A stretch of DNA of 64,000 nucleotides from Arctopsyche grandis (taxonomy: Eukaryota; Arthropoda; Insecta; Trichoptera; Hydropsychidae), in assembly GCF_051622035.1 (NCBI RefSeq), contig NC_135362.1:26781001-26845000 (forward strand), read 5' to 3'. Both the position numbers and the translations under genes were made by a program. The notes under the pieces are model-generated. The model was given only the letters and a program-made list of their open reading frames with translations, had not been told where the DNA came from and made no database searches. Positions 23,101-35,434 of the stretch are shown piece after piece (position 1 is the first letter of the stretch; each line of letters starts with the position of its first letter).

Positions 23101-26100
23101 GGATTTTGTTGAGCGGAGTAGGAATCCAAGAGATTTATACGCTTTATTAGTAATGAAGGAAACATGTTCAAAGAAATCGAGTTTATTATTAAGTATTACA
23201 CCAAGATCCTTAATAGAAGATGACGCATTTAGAATTGAATGGTTTAATTGATAATAGATTTATTTCTGGTAAAATTTAAAATAGAATATTTTTCTTTATT
23301 AAGAAAAAGATCATTATTTAGCAAATCTTCCTGCAGCTTATGACAATCGTCCATAGTGTGAATAGGTTTATAAATTTTTGTATCATCAGCATACAGAAGT
23401 ATAGAGGAGTGTTTAAAAATGTACGAAATATCATTAATATAGAGTAAAAAAAATAAGGGACTGTTATTTGCAGAGTCCATGATAATGACTGACACTCTCG
23501 GAGTCTATGGTAGTGACTGAATAATGCGTTCCAAGCCCGATCTATATTAATGATTTATTATCGATGTTTTGAGCAGTCTGGCATTCCTATGTTATCTGAA
23601 TATCCTCTTACAAGAATTTTTATTATAGGTTTGCCATTCACGTACATGAGCGTGTGAAAAGTGAATTTGATACTGTGGGAACTAGAGCGATAAGCGAGGT
23701 ACATAAAAGTATGTTTAGTTATCGAATTTGGTTTTTTATTCTTCTTATATTCCTCAAATACATATGTAGATAAAGTCGTGGGTTGGTCACTTCCGTTTTA
23801 TTTTTTTTAATGGAAAACACAAATTGATGACTTAGTATGGCTGCATTTTTTGTTTTTATAGTAGTCTTAAACTTAATGATAATACGTTTTTCGTGATTAG
23901 TTCAAAATTTTGAAATACAAATACAATATAATATAATACAAATATCGTTAGTATTATACAAAGTACATGAATACACATCAATTAATATCCACAGAGACAT
24001 CTATGGTCAAATTTGTAAATTTGCAGCATTTTATACAATTCAGTGAAATTCGAGATTGCTGAAAACTTGAGATTTTGCGAGAAAATGGATAAGGTTGCCA
24101 ATTTTTTGGAACCGTTTCAATGAAAATCAGATAAATTGTCAAACTCTGATAGGAAACGATTGACCTGGAGTCACAAATCCAAGGTCTAGCCATCAGAAAC
24201 CAGTGGGATTTTAACCCGTGACTACTATGTATGTTCAAAGCATTATATGCTAACCACCGGTCTATTCTGTTGGTTAATTCGATATGTCCAGAATCTCGGG
24301 AAAGTATAATAAACGTATTACAGGCCACCGGTGTTTTTAAATTATGTTAAATGCAAAACTAAAAGTCTGTCCATGTAACCTTCACAATGAGGACTTGTCC
24401 TCCAATAAAGCTGAACAACGCAGTGATCCCACAGGCAGAGGAGGCAAAATACCTGGGCGTGTACCTGGACCGCAGGTTGACCTGGAGGAAGCACATCTGG
24501 ACAAAAAGGAAGCAACTAAACTTCAAGTTCCGGAAACACTACCGGCTAATTGGAAGGAGCTCAAAACTGAACACGGAGAACAAACTCTTGGTTTATAAGG
24601 CCATCCTCAAACCAATGTGGATGTACGGGATACAGCTATGGGGGTCAGCGAGCAAAACGAACGTCGAAATAATCCAAAGGTTCCAGAACTAAATCCTGAG
24701 AATTATACTGGACGCTCCGTGGTTTGTCCCAAACGACATAATCCACCGAGATACAACGAGGATGGCAATGGTCATTGAAGAGTCAAGCTCTGCGATCTCA
24801 AAATATAAAGAAAGGCTTAGGAACCACCCCAACAGTCTGGCCGGGGAGTTATTAGATAACAAGCCAATAAAAAGACTCAAGAGAGGTGATCCCTTGGACC
24901 AGTAACAGAGAGTGAATTGCCAATGGGCATTTCACCCACAAGCTATATAAACAATAAGAAAGGAAAGAAGAAATGCGCCGAATGTCCCGAGGAAGACAGA
25001 TAGCTGCATGTAAATTGGAAATAAAAATGCAAAACATTATATCTAATGTATAATTTCGAAAGAGACTTTGTAAGTTTGTAAGTATTGTTGGTTCGTAAAT
25101 CCGTGACGTCATCGAACAAATAAATATTCAAATAAATTGAAATAAAATACAACTATTCAAATAAATTTAATAAAATGTTTACTGTTATTAGATTGTTTAA
25201 GCGGTTTATATTACAAATACCGAGCGAAGCCGGGTAAAAAAACTAGTTTCTTATAATCCTTTCACCGATACCCCATATGTGTAAATTTGTATGGACTTTC
25301 AAAGCGAATGAATTTTATCGTATTATTTTGTTTGTACTTCAAGGTGATGCTGCACGCTTACAAGTGGAACGAGCAGGAGCTCATCCAAAAGTATAAGGAG
25401 AATGCCAGGGTGGTGCTCATATCTTGCAAGGTGAAGCCGGCCATCGAGAGCAATGCGGGCGGGTCCAGCGATCAGGGTAGTAGCTCCTCCGACACCAATT
25501 CGTCCGACATGTGTTCCGTGTGTGCCTCCATTACGCTCTCGTCTTATCGGCGAGCTCTCGCCTGCGGTCATTCTTTCTGCAACGACTGCTGGGCGATGCA
25601 TTTCGAAGTTCAAATCATGCAAGGTATCTAACAATTCACTTTCGATTCGTTATGCTTTGTAATATAAAGAAAATTGTAATGATATTTGTGTTTGTTTCAG
25701 GCGTTTCTACTGGTATAGAATGCATGGCTACGAACTGCGAAGTGAGAGCTCCGGAAGACTTTGTATTAGCGCTAGTGCACAAACCATCCCTCCGCGACCG
25801 TTACCAGCAGTTTTGCTTTCAAGATTATGTTAAGAGTCATCCCCAACTTAGATATTGTCCCGGTCCTAATTGTCAGGTTTGGATCAGATAAAATTTTAAT
25901 CTATAGTATTCTTTCTCATACTACCGTATATTATGTTGGATTTAACTAATGAATGTACACATTCAGGTGGTGATACAAGGTAAAAGCACTCGCGGCGGTC
26001 AAGTCGTGTGCGGAACTTGCGGCAGTCGGTGGTGTTTCAGATGCGGTGCACAGCCTCATGCTCCCGTCGACTGTTCTTTAATTAAACGTTGGCTTACGAA

Positions 26101-28405
26101 GTGTGCCGACGACTCCGAGACTGCCAACTACATCAGCGCTCACACCAAAGTACCACACCGAATATCGCCAATGATGTATTTATTTATGTAACTTGATGTC
26201 AATTGCTAATATTATATTCTTCACCACTTTCAGGATTGTCCTGCTTGTCAAATATGCATAGAAAAGAACGGTGGATGCAACCACATGCAATGTTATGCTT
26301 GTCGGCACGACTTCTGTTGGATGTGTCTCGGCGAGTGGCGAACTCACGGCTCTGAATACTACGAATGTTCCAGATATCGCGAAAATCCCGGCGTCGCTCA
26401 TGACTCTCATCATGCTCAAGTACATATATCTCAAACCACACATAAAGGGAAAAGCTCCTGGAAAATTTATTTTGTCTTATAAGCCCTTCTTGTAGTACGA
26501 TTTTAGCATACATCGTGATTAAAGTTTGCTTAGATTTGATTGATCTTACAGATATGCCTAATAGCAATAACACTCTAAAAAATTCGGATGTGACCAACCC
26601 ATGACTTTATCTATGTATTGTATTTCATGAATATAAGAAAGTCACAAAACAAAATTCTATAATTAAACATAAACATAGAGCATTTTCTGTGCAAATTGAG
26701 CGCAAATGTAGGGAAACTTAGACAAGACAAAAGTTCTACTTCCGTTTGTCAGATTTTGTTCATTTTTTTTTATTACTTAAAATCACTATCAGTATTATAC
26801 ACATTAAATATCAAGAAAATAAAAATAATTTAAAAGGTCAAAATAAAATAATGAAATATTGTTTAAAAAAAAAATACTACTTCCGGTTTACGAATTTTAA
26901 CCAAAACCTTTTCAGCTCCAAGTTAGTACATAAGGAATACAAATATAAATTTTCAGCTAGATTCGCTCAGGGGTGTGGAAAGAATAGTGGCCACAACATT
27001 TTTGACCTTTCTAAGAGGAAAAATTTTTAATTTTTTTTTATTTTCATCAAATTAATACATGATTTTTTTGTCAAGAGCACACATGTTTAAGGGGTGGAAA
27101 AAAATAGTGGAAGAAAAATCGAACAAGAGTAAACTGCCACTTCCGGTTGACGGATGCTTACCAAAATTTAAACATAACTTGATATTAAGCTTATACTTCT
27201 AGATATGAAATTTTAGTTCAATAATACAAAAGATTTCTGAAAAAAACATAAAAAAACCTCGATCCTCTAGAGTAAAAGTACTACTTCCGGTTGAGGTTAA
27301 AATATTTTATATAATCTAATGCGTCACTGTAACCAGATATATAAGCATAATGCAATATTATAATACTATATATATGAGAAAATTAGCGAGACATCTACAT
27401 ATGTTATAGATTTTAAATTTTTGAAATCATATTCAAATAGTGGCGACATGGTGGGTAGGATGGTTTTTGCCAATTTGATGGAGTAACCGCTTCAATGAAA
27501 TCAGATTAATTGGCAAACTCTGATAGGAAACGATCGACTTAGAGTAACAAATATCCAAGTCTGACCAACAGCATTAAAGATTATACTCAAAATAAATTCT
27601 TTTCAATCGAGGTCAGCTCACGGGATCGAACCCGGCGAGCTCTCGGTGCTTAGGATCAATGCAACCACCGAGCCATGCTGCTGGGTGCTGGAATCTTACG
27701 CCATGCACATGCTCGTGGTTTCCATCTGGGAAGGGTGTTTCAGGTCATTCAGACAAGTTCCTCCTAGATTTCTACACCTTAAGCTTTAGCTATCGTTTGC
27801 ACTGTTATTTGCTTATTAACAGTATATACTTTCTTCAGAAGTTAACAGTCTTTCCAGGAGTTTTTCCAACACAACTTACAAAATACATAAACATGAGCTT
27901 CTAACAATAATACCGTCCCAACAGGCACGCGAGGCTCTAAAGAAATATTTGCACTACTACGAACGTTGGGAGAACCACGCCAAGTCTCTGAGGTTGGAAG
28001 AGCACACTCTGGAGAGCCTCCGGAACAAGATCAACGAAAAGGTATCGAGTGGAAACGGCACATGGATCGATTGGCAGCCGTTGTTCGACGGAGCCGCACT
28101 ATTGGCACGTTGTCGCTACACGTTACAGTACACGTATCCCTATGCTTACTTCATGGAGCAAGGACCCCGTAAAGAGCTGTTCGAATACCAACAGGTTCAG
28201 TATACACCGCATTCCGTGTAATATCCCGTTCCGTGTATTAATCTTGGTGCGACTTCGATTGCAGGCTCAATTGGAGGCCGAGATCGAGAATCTGTCTTGG
28301 AAGATCGAGCGTGCGGAGACCACCGACAAGGGCGATCTGCAGAACCAGATGAACATCGCAGAGAAGAGAAGAACGACATTGCTCAAAGAATTCTTAGAAT
28401 TGTGA
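20198..28405 (+). CDS. ari-2: Ariadne-2, RBR-type E3 ubiquitin ligase
   Basis: Transfers ubiquitin through a thioester on its RING2 cysteine; the ARIH2 family works with cullin-RING ligases. Exons: 20198-20635, 25344-25623, 25701-25876, 25967-26149, 26234-26419, 27925-28194, 28265-28405; about 557 residues. The N-terminus carries a Glu/Gly-rich tract (about residues 36-70) and then ERDYYEGV, as in human ARIH2. RING1 starts [12 protein letters not shown] and continues [10 protein letters not shown]. The IBR region includes [14 protein letters not shown] and [24 protein letters not shown]2 has [19 protein letters not shown] with the catalytic Cys in GGCNHM. The Ariadne helical domain ends [19 protein letters not shown]2 rather than ARIH1 by the [20 protein letters not shown] and YYE-V matches. 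Intron 1 (4.7 kb) is packed with repeats. Confidence 0.96.
21042..21245 (+). mobile_element. GGTWMNGG-family MITE, 204 bp
   Basis: Starts AGTTCGGTGCTTATTGGTCA and ends ATGTGACTAATATTCTAATT then ACC. ATAATTGC flanks both ends as a target duplication (21034-21041 and 21246-21253). Interior shares ACGGAACATCTGGCAGCCG with 55219 and 35268. Confidence 0.8.
21368..22069. mobile_element. Large palindromic element, ~313-bp arms
   Basis: Arms 21368-21680 and 21755-22069 are close reverse complements around a ~74-bp AT-rich spacer. Outer part: AACTTCACCTCCTGGATGAA. Inner part: runs of ~16-bp modules such as ATTACGCTCACGAGAC and AAATCGCTCACAG. No coding frame. An extra partial arm follows at about 22195-22312. 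Confidence 0.85.
22195..22312. repeat. Partial extra copy of the palindrome arm
   Basis: CGTACGAATTATTCCGTGAG, CGATTTGTCGCGTG, CGTAATGTCCCGTGAGC repeat the modules of the right arm at 21820-21900 in the same orientation. Confidence 0.7.
22340..23493 (-). mobile_element. 5'-truncated CR1/Jockey-type LINE
   Basis: Minus-strand frames encode the reverse transcriptase from just before [12 protein letters not shown] through the catalytic [10 protein letters not shown] to [35 protein letters not shown]. It is flanked by related ~27-bp sequences at 22311-22339 and 23494-23520 (ACTCTCGGAGTCT and GTGACTGA/ATGACTGA), which look like its target duplication. Dead copy. Confidence 0.8.
23950..24290 (-). 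mobile_element. tRNA-derived SINE, head type A
   Basis: On the minus strand: GGTTAGCATATAATGCTTTG, B-box region GTCACGGGTTAAAATCCCAC, body GTTTGACAATTTATCTGATT and GAAACGGTTCC, then TGTATAAAATGCTGCAAA and CATAGATGTCTCTGTGGAT, in the order seen at 36595. Confidence 0.8.
24340..25041 (+). mobile_element. 3' part of a Jockey-like LINE
   Basis: Reads the C-terminal part of a non-LTR reverse transcriptase: [69 protein letters not shown], then [12 protein letters not shown]. 3' UTR contains AAATGCGCCGAATGTCCCGA. Closely related copies are at 48040-48700 (minus) and 32040-32345. Confidence 0.85.
25042..25246 (+). mobile_element. Short non-autonomous Helitron, 205 bp
   Basis: Begins TCTAATGTATAATTTCGAAA and ends GCGAAGCCGGGTAAAAAAAC then TAG, flanked by A and T. 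Same family as 6167-6315. It sits directly at the end of the LINE tail. Confidence 0.75.
26735..27310. repeat. Diverged repeats around ACTTCCGGTT
   Basis: CTACTTCCGTTTGTCAG, ACTACTTCCGGTTTACG, GCCACTTCCGGTTGACGGA and ACTACTTCCGGTTGAGG occur at about 26735, 26877, 27138 and 27280, each followed by related AT-rich sequence (for example GGGGTG-GGAAA-AATAGTGG twice). Origin unknown; located in an ari-2 intron. Confidence 0.5.
27365..27690 (-). mobile_element. tRNA-derived SINE, head type B
   Basis: On the minus strand it starts CCAGCAGCATGGCTCGGTGG, has the B box CCGGGTTCGATCCCGTGAGC, then AGTTTGCCAATTAATCTGAT and a body like the copies at 53375 and 58828. Confidence 0.8.
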
Positions 28406-29043
28406 ATTATGAATACTGTATAAGTGTGACGTTATGTATTTATAGAATATATTTTTTTTTCGATAAGTGTGTGCGTAGTTGTGTATGTTTGTATGTAAGG
28501 AGAAAATTGCAAAATGCTCGTCTCGTGTGTGGACGTGGCCGTATGTTTAAGCGAAATTGGATCTTATTAACCGTGTGATTTTTACCGTATAATATATATG
28601 TATGTATGTATATTATGTTATGTACGATGATATCAGGATACGTTCGCAGTATTCGTTTTGAATTTCGAATATATAAAATATGTACGTTTGTATTACATAT
28701 TTCAATTCTACATTGGTATAGAATTTTATTCCTCGAATGGCAAGCAACTTTTAGCACTCCGATACAAGTCTACCGATTGCTAATATAGAATACGAAGAAC
28801 ATACTATCTAACGTCAACCGACTCTCAAAGAACAAGTGAGCACTGATTCCAGCAGCTCATATCTGCCATTTTAATATAAATGTACCTTATTTGCCTCAAG
28901 CTGGAAATTTTCAGTCAAAAGTTGTGTGTTATGACCTTTAAAACTTCATTTGTTCCGTATTGAGTATCATGATATGGTGTTGTGTGATTCTTTGACAGTC
29001 TTAGACTTTTCACTCCAAAAGTTTTGTGTTATGAATTTTCTAA
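28406..29043 (+). other. 3' flank of ari-2
   Basis: Likely 3' UTR. AT-rich with TATG repeats; two similar blocks near 28920 and 29015 carry AAAAGTT-TGTGTTATGA. No further exon is seen. Confidence 0.4.
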
Positions 29044-29547
29044 TATAGGAATATAGCACAACTTGTACTATCCCGAATCGAAGTCGATGGTTTCACCTAT
29101 TTCCCCATCGAACTCGAGCTATACAATTACATCATCGCGTCCTGTACGAACACGTTAAGTCAACCTTGGCCGAAATACCCTCGTTCGAACTAGGCCAAAG
29201 TCACCACCAGCTCGCTCCAGATACGCAATCACGAGTACACGGAAACCCCCCGAGACGATGATCTCACTACATAGCTATGCACCAACCAAACCTTGAGGCA
29301 CAAAGGATAACCTCGACCCCGTAGGAATCTTCCAGAATATGATCTCACCAGCCAAGCTACGCGTTGCACAATTAATTAGTATATAAACCAGCGCATCATC
29401 CCCAGATGCCAGAAAGCTTCAGGAGCTCAGCCTGCTCACTCCTCCGAAACAACTACACCTGAATTAACTGAGCAATAAAGATCCTCTTCCAAACACACAC
29501 GTGTTTCTATAGGCTGGGGCACGGTCAATATATCTTCCCTGCCTACA
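29044..29547 (+). mobile_element. Solo LTR (LTR family 1), fossil
   Basis: Plus-orientation copy of the family at 60514: AATATAGCACAACTTGTACT, CGCTCCAGATACGCAATCAC, a TATATAAACCAGCGCATC promoter-like box, CCAGATGCCAGAAAGCTTCA, polyadenylation signal AATAAAGATCCTCTTCC, end CTGCCTACA. No internal region. Old. Confidence 0.75.
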
Positions 29548-31179
29548 GTAACTCCATTTGTTCTGTAATAAGTATCATGCTATGCTATTGTGCGGTTCTT
29601 TGAGAGTCATATAGAACTAAAGCGGTATGTGATGCCTTTCAAACCTCCAACTTTTGGCAAATTCTGTCGCTTTAGTTCGTCTTGAGATGATCCAAGATCT
29701 TTTAATGTGGCAATACGTATTATCACAGTAGTCAATACATAGAGAAGCAATCGGTAGCCTGTCGTGCATGCTAAAATGTGGACCTTGCTAATATGTATTT
29801 ATATTTTCCGTTATGTTCTGTTCACTCCAATAAATATATATATCTATCTGTCTTTATCGCAATTATTAACATTAGGACATGTTTAATATTGTGCCATAAT
29901 TAATATTATAGCAAATACGTACGGCTAGAATGTCGGAATTGGTTAGAAAAGAGTATTGTCGTGAGATGTTATTGTGTAGCGTTGTGATGGATGATGTTTT
30001 TAGATACATAACGGCTCAAATGTGTCTTGTTTCGAGTTGTTAAGACGTATGATACCATCACGATTGTATCCCGTGAGGTTTAGAACTGTCGTTGCACTCC
30101 TACTTAGGGGCGAGACCTTCTAAAACTAAGTGCTATGAGTAAAGCCTTTGTAATTATACATACAAAGTCTGCTCCGATACGAGAACATGTTGAATAGGAC
30201 ACTCGCACTCAATACAATGCAGGCCCAATTTATTATCTGTTTTTATTTTGTTGTCGTTAGATCGGTAAGCGTCTGATGAATGGATCCAATCTGACGGTCC
30301 GCTTGGTCTTCTTCGATTCTGCACCATGTTAATCTCGCCGTATGTTTCTTCGATGCATTTTTTTTTTGTTTGTCTAGCAAATTGATCTGTGATTGGTAGA
30401 TTGTAATATTTTCTCATGTGCATATATGTATGTATGTATTATTATGATTTTCTGAAACCGTTTATTTATTTATTGTTACATTGAGGCAAATGATTAGTTC
30501 TTATTCGAGGCGTATAATATTTTGGTTACGATTGAAGCGGTGTAAAAATTTCTACAAATACTTATTGTATGTTAGTCGTAATTATTCTAACATTAAATTC
30601 AATATTGTTTTGTGATAGATTTAGATTAAATTTACTTACTTTAAATTCTATCATACCTATATAATGATATAAGTTAAATATATTGTTTTTATATTATACA
30701 TATATAATAATATAAATGAGATGACTATTGTCATAAGTATGCATTTTTACTTTATTTTAAATGAATGTGTATCTGGAAATTTTATAGTTTGTTAAAAAAT
30801 ATCTCTTCAAATTTTCTTTTACTTTTCAAATCATTCCAATTATAATAGATTTCATTTATTAAAAAAAAAAAACAAAAGAATTTAATAAAAAACGATATAT
30901 TTTTTATTAAATTTTATTTTCAAACCACACATACAAAATAACTTAACACTAAACACTTATAATTTACACGAAAGCTGACTCAGTTCACTCTTCAGCACGA
31001 GAAAATTTTCACCGCCTCTTTGTTCACCCGAGTGTGTATGTGATTATGTTGTGTGTGACGTGTTTATTTGCAAATTGTGCGAAATCTCACTACTCGGTAT
31101 TCACACTACTATATATAATATATGTAAATAGTATTGTATATGTAATAAATATTATTCACAAAGCATTCTCGGTGCATTT
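29548..31179. other. AT-rich DNA between convergent ari-2 and PIG-T
   Basis: No gene or element recognised. Contains AATAAA at 29829-29834, which could serve a distal ari-2 end, and AT-rich sequence from 30430 to 30960 with TTTATT signals suitable for PIG-T polyadenylation on the minus strand. Confidence 0.4.
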
Positions 31180-34100
31180 TCATTTCACTATCTTTGGACT
31201 GTCGCTCTCGACTCTCAGCGCTTGGTCAGTGACCTCGGGCTCGATCTTCTTCAGCTTCTTGCAGAACAGCTTCTCCTTGATGATTTGAAACATGCTTTTG
31301 TCGCCGTCGCTCGTGTCCAAACGCAAGTATAAAGACTTTGTCGTGATGTTGTGCAACGGGCCGAAAGCGAGGGCCACTACGGTGCACGCTAAACAGATGA
31401 CATTATACGGCATGCTGAAATCTGGAGTCGGCAATGTTATTATCATGTTTTCAGTATGCATTTGAACGATGTAACCTGTAAATTAAAATTTTATTATAAA
31501 AACCATTATAGAATTTTACCACTTTTATGAACGATGTAAGTCAATTTTTCAAATTAAAAAAGTTATTTAGTAATTACAAAGTTAAATTTCGAGATTTTAT
31601 AAAAAAAAAAAATTAAGGTCATCGAGCTTTTAATGAAATTTTCAATTAAAAAACAGCCATTACTAAAATAAGTCTACTTGTTTTATTTTCTCGGATTTAA
31701 AGCTGATACAATTACATCTGCAATAAAAGATGATTGCAAATATGTACAACGATACGTCTCATCAACTATTGGGTCTGGTATTGAAACGACTCCTTTTACT
31801 AAGCATTATATATAAAAAAAATAGTTAAGAAGTTGAAAATCCGTCTGGTAATATGCAGATATGGACATTTTAAATGCCTTTGAAATGTAGTGGACTACAA
31901 TAAATACAAACGTCTTCTTCCTCAAAGAGCTGACAGTTTCAGAGAATGCACAATGTGTAGAAAAATGATCCTTTCCTACTTTGGTCATATCGCGATTAAA
32001 TCTGGAGTGCCCTAGGGCAGTGTTCTTGGCCCAATTTTGCAAGTCGTTTTGAATGCCCCGTAGTTTGTCCCAAATTGTATAATCCACAGGGATATGAGGA
32101 TACCGACAGTGACAGAAGGCAAGAGTCGCAGTCTCCAAGTATATAAACAGACTGGAGATTCATCCCAGGGAGCTTCTGGCCAGGGAGATGCTAACCAGTA
32201 AAGCTACAAATAAGCTTAAGAGATGGGTTTTGGATCTCTAATACTAGGTGAAGTACTAATGGGCACTTGACCCACAAGCCAAGAGGAAGGAAAAGAAAAA
32301 AATGCGCCAAATGTCCTAAAAAGGACACATACTTAATATGAAAAACTGGTCATATTGCCAAGAAGAATGTGGAGACTCGACAAGCTGGTAGTCACCGTAA
32401 CATTAGAGGGAAGACAAGCAAGAGGACAGTCTCCCACAGCTTAGTACACTGATAGATCTATTACATACCAGTAGAGATCGTGGGTTCAAGTGCCGGATAA
32501 ATATGATGCTGGCGAGATCTTGTGGTTATTAAAACACAGATCGACCATCTGTTAGAATATTACGATTTTTCTAGCTTAATTATTGTGACGGATCCAATAA
32601 ATCAGTATCCTCCCGCTCAGTTTATCGCAAATTCGAATTATTATCATCTGGAATTTGTTGAATCTTATAAAAATGCTGCCTAGATAATGTATTTCTCGCA
32701 AACTTGTTGGTTGTTCATAGATGTCCAGTTATGTTTGGAAAATTGTTAGTACTTATGTACAAAAGTTTTGGGGTAAATACTGTCATGGCACATACTATGT
32801 ATGTACATATGTAATGAAAAATAAAATAAAATGGTCGGATCAAATTAAAGAACTGACGGGATTGTCATTAAACGCTGCTTAAATAAGACTGGAAGGAAAC
32901 GAGGCGGATTATCCACCGAATCCAAAATGATGGAAATCACCATAACGCTCAGCATTGAGCAAACGAGAAAAAATAACATAATAATAAGCTTAACGTTAAA
33001 TTTTAATTGTAAGATTATTATATGTATATGTAATATGCAAAATAAATTAGATATTTTAATCAAAAATTGACTTTTATCCCAACTTTATTAAGAAACGGTA
33101 TTAATTTACCAGGTCTTGGAGTTTTGATCGAAGAGTTCAAAGTATCAAAGTACATGAATGAACTTGTAAAATTCCTAGCCACGGGCAGCATGGCGGTTAC
33201 GACTGCAGATCCAATGTAAAATCCATGATTAGCATCCGGAGGATACTCTTGCCATTTCATGAAGACATAATCAAAATCTATAGACACTGTGGTGGTGCTT
33301 TTTGGCGGCAGACGTAAAGCCAACTCCAAATAGTACGGACGACTCTTCCCCTTACCCGGAATGTAGTATTTCGCTTTTGGAATTATTTTCTGGACGCTAT
33401 TCTCAATGGACAGAGTCTGCAGATAAACGGGAAGGAACCACGGAATATTTTCCAATAGTACGACATCGATCGGCTGCCAATGGTTGTTATACATCTGTGT
33501 GACAATGGCGCTTATTTCTTGTCCGTACCCTGCAATGTATCTATTAACGTGTAGTGGAGGAGGGATCGGAACTCGGACCCGCTGAGGCTGTGAATGGATG
33601 GCAGCTATGTTGAACACTTGCGTCTTCCTCTGGTTCAGATCGAAAATGGCCAGATCTACTTGGACACCACCCCGCACCGACGTATCCAATCTATCATAGC
33701 TCGGCACCAGGGTAAACGGTGTAGTGTCATTGGAAGACGTGTCTACGTATATCAAACTGGTAACGGCTAAAGGACATGGCCCCATGATTCCTTGTCCGAA
33801 GAGCTTTTGGACAGACCAGTCGCGGCTGCCGATTATCTCAGCATCGTAAACTAGCGACATGGTCTGTTTCAACTCGTAGGATTTAGTCGTGCATTTATCA
33901 TCGCCACAGACTGATCTAAAATGAATGCCTAAAGAGTGGTAGTTTGTATTGTGCAATCTTCCGGAATTGAGAAGCATCGCCAGACCCTTTTTAGAATCGC
34001 ACGGCAGCAACTTCTTCCACGGAGTCAAGTTTTCAGTGCACACTATCTCTCTCGGAAGTGTTGCGTATCGTACAAATGAATTGTTGCTCTGAAAGTTTTT

Positions 34101-34642
34101 ATATACACCTGACGGCCTGAAAGATAATTGAGGCTGCAAAGAGTTTGATAGGTCTATGAAATTCAAAGAAGCGCAAAATAGTCCCGACATGCTCTCCGTA
34201 AGAAGCTTCCATTGTGTATCAACGTCCTTTGTATCTGGAGAAAACCAAGCATACATTTCAGCTCCGGATGGAGCGTCTACTACGGGATAGCCCCAATGTA
34301 AATGTTTCCATAGGCCTTCCGTTAAACTCAGATGCAACTCGTCAATTTGGTATCGTGCTATTATTTCACCGAACGAACGAGGAAATAGATGGGTGTGATG
34401 CTCTGAAAGTATAATGCAAGTTTTGGTAAGTCATGTTTTATGGGATTGTAGTTTTAAATGGCTGAATGAATTATCTCACGTAAGGCGTCCGTTGACCACG
34501 TTGTTGTAAATTGAAAATAGGTATACACGTGATTGTTGGAGAGTGGTTTGATTAAAAGTTCTTCCGTAAAGGAGTCTGCATTGCCTCGGACATATTTCAA
34601 GAATAGTACGGGAAGAAACAACGCCCAAGCAGGTGTCAGCAT
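31180..34642 (-). CDS. PIG-T: GPI transamidase subunit PIG-T
   Basis: Non-catalytic core subunit of the ER-membrane GPI transamidase, which swaps a C-terminal propeptide for a GPI anchor. Exons on the minus strand: 34642-34480, 34402-33110, 31475-31180; about 583 residues (human 578). Seen: signal peptide MLTPAWALFLPVLFLKYVRG; DAPSGAEMYAWF; GLFCASLNFIDLSNSL; LPREIVCTENLTPWKKLLPC; DWSVQKLFGQGIMGPCPLA; EYPPDANHGFYIGSAVV; and the membrane-proximal LPTPDFSMPYNVICLACTVV, a near-exact family signature at the single C-terminal membrane segment. The 1.6-kb intron before the last exon holds LINE debris. Divergent from Atac1, about 1 kb away. Confidence 0.96.
32040..32345 (+). mobile_element. 3' fragment of the Jockey-like LINE
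   Basis: Shares TAGTTTGTCCCAAA, GATATGAGGATACC, GGGCACTTGACCCACAAGCC and AAATGCGCCAAATGTCC with the 3' end of the copy at 24340-25041. Lies in the PIG-T intron and is more diverged. Confidence 0.7.
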
Positions 34643-35267
34643 TTTGAAGTTTCTTTGCTACCCAGCATATGATTAATAGTATATAGCCTTAGAAATAAAT
34701 GATATTAGACTGATTAGGATTTGGCTATACGGTTCTATTGAGAGCGTATTTCATAGTAAAATCGAACTGTGCAAACCCACTTCTAAATGACAGCCGGTAA
34801 TCGCGCTAGTGTTGCCAGCACTGACTGTGACATTAGATATGTATGGCATTTTTATATAATGGAAACATTGTAGTTTCTGACTTTTCGGAAAAAATGTTGA
34901 TTCTGTTTTTCTGGAAAAAACTACTAGTCAATAATTAAGTTCTACTATATATCTTGCATTAAAAATAGATATTATGGATATTGAATATATATCTATGTGG
35001 AAACTGCGTGCTGCCAGTTGTATAAAAATAGAGCAAACATGTATGTACACCGGAGAGAATGATAAGTTTAGTGTAATTTTGAAGTTGTTTATTGTTAAAT
35101 ACACAAGTTATACACGTACATATGTGTATGTCTAGCGAAGGAGCGTACCAAAAATAAGTAGCTCGACTGGTGGTTGAATAGAAACTATAACGGATAACAT
35201 ACATATGTTGAAAAACATATCCTGTGTTCCCTAAACTCAGGCTTATAAAGTTGTTAATGCTGTACAC
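34643..35267. other. Divergent promoter gap of PIG-T and Atac1
   Basis: AT-rich, no gene. The likely PIG-T 5' UTR is in 34643-34780. No specific promoter motif can be named. Confidence 0.4.
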
Positions 35268-35434
35268 GGTTCGATGATTATTGCTCACAAAATGCTCGCC
35301 CAAAAGTCACTAAAATCTCTATAATGGAACATCTGGCATCTATCATACTCAAGTGCCAAATATTCTGTATTCGCGATTTTCAAGACAAAAATTGTCTTTT
35401 AGGCGATCGCAATGTGCGTAATAATCCAAAAACC
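35268..35434 (+). mobile_element. GGTWMNGG-family MITE, 167 bp
   Basis: Starts GGTTCGATGATTATTGCTCA and ends GCGTAATAATCCAAAAACC. Interior has GGAACATCTGGCA and GTGCCAAATATTCTG as in 21042 and 55219. No clean target duplication. Confidence 0.75.

Noticed and set aside
25323-25634. Minus-strand frame opposite ari-2 exon 2
   Set aside because: Antisense shadow; the plus strand encodes RING1.
32440-32560. tRNA-like GTGGGTTCAAGTGCCGG in the PIG-T intron
   Set aside because: No full tRNA fold; at best a decayed SINE head, too short to call.
33060-33108. PIG-T ending in an in-frame extension at 33060
   Set aside because: A GT donor at 33109-33108 joins to the exon at 31475, which encodes the conserved C-terminal PIG-T signature; the extension is intron read-through.
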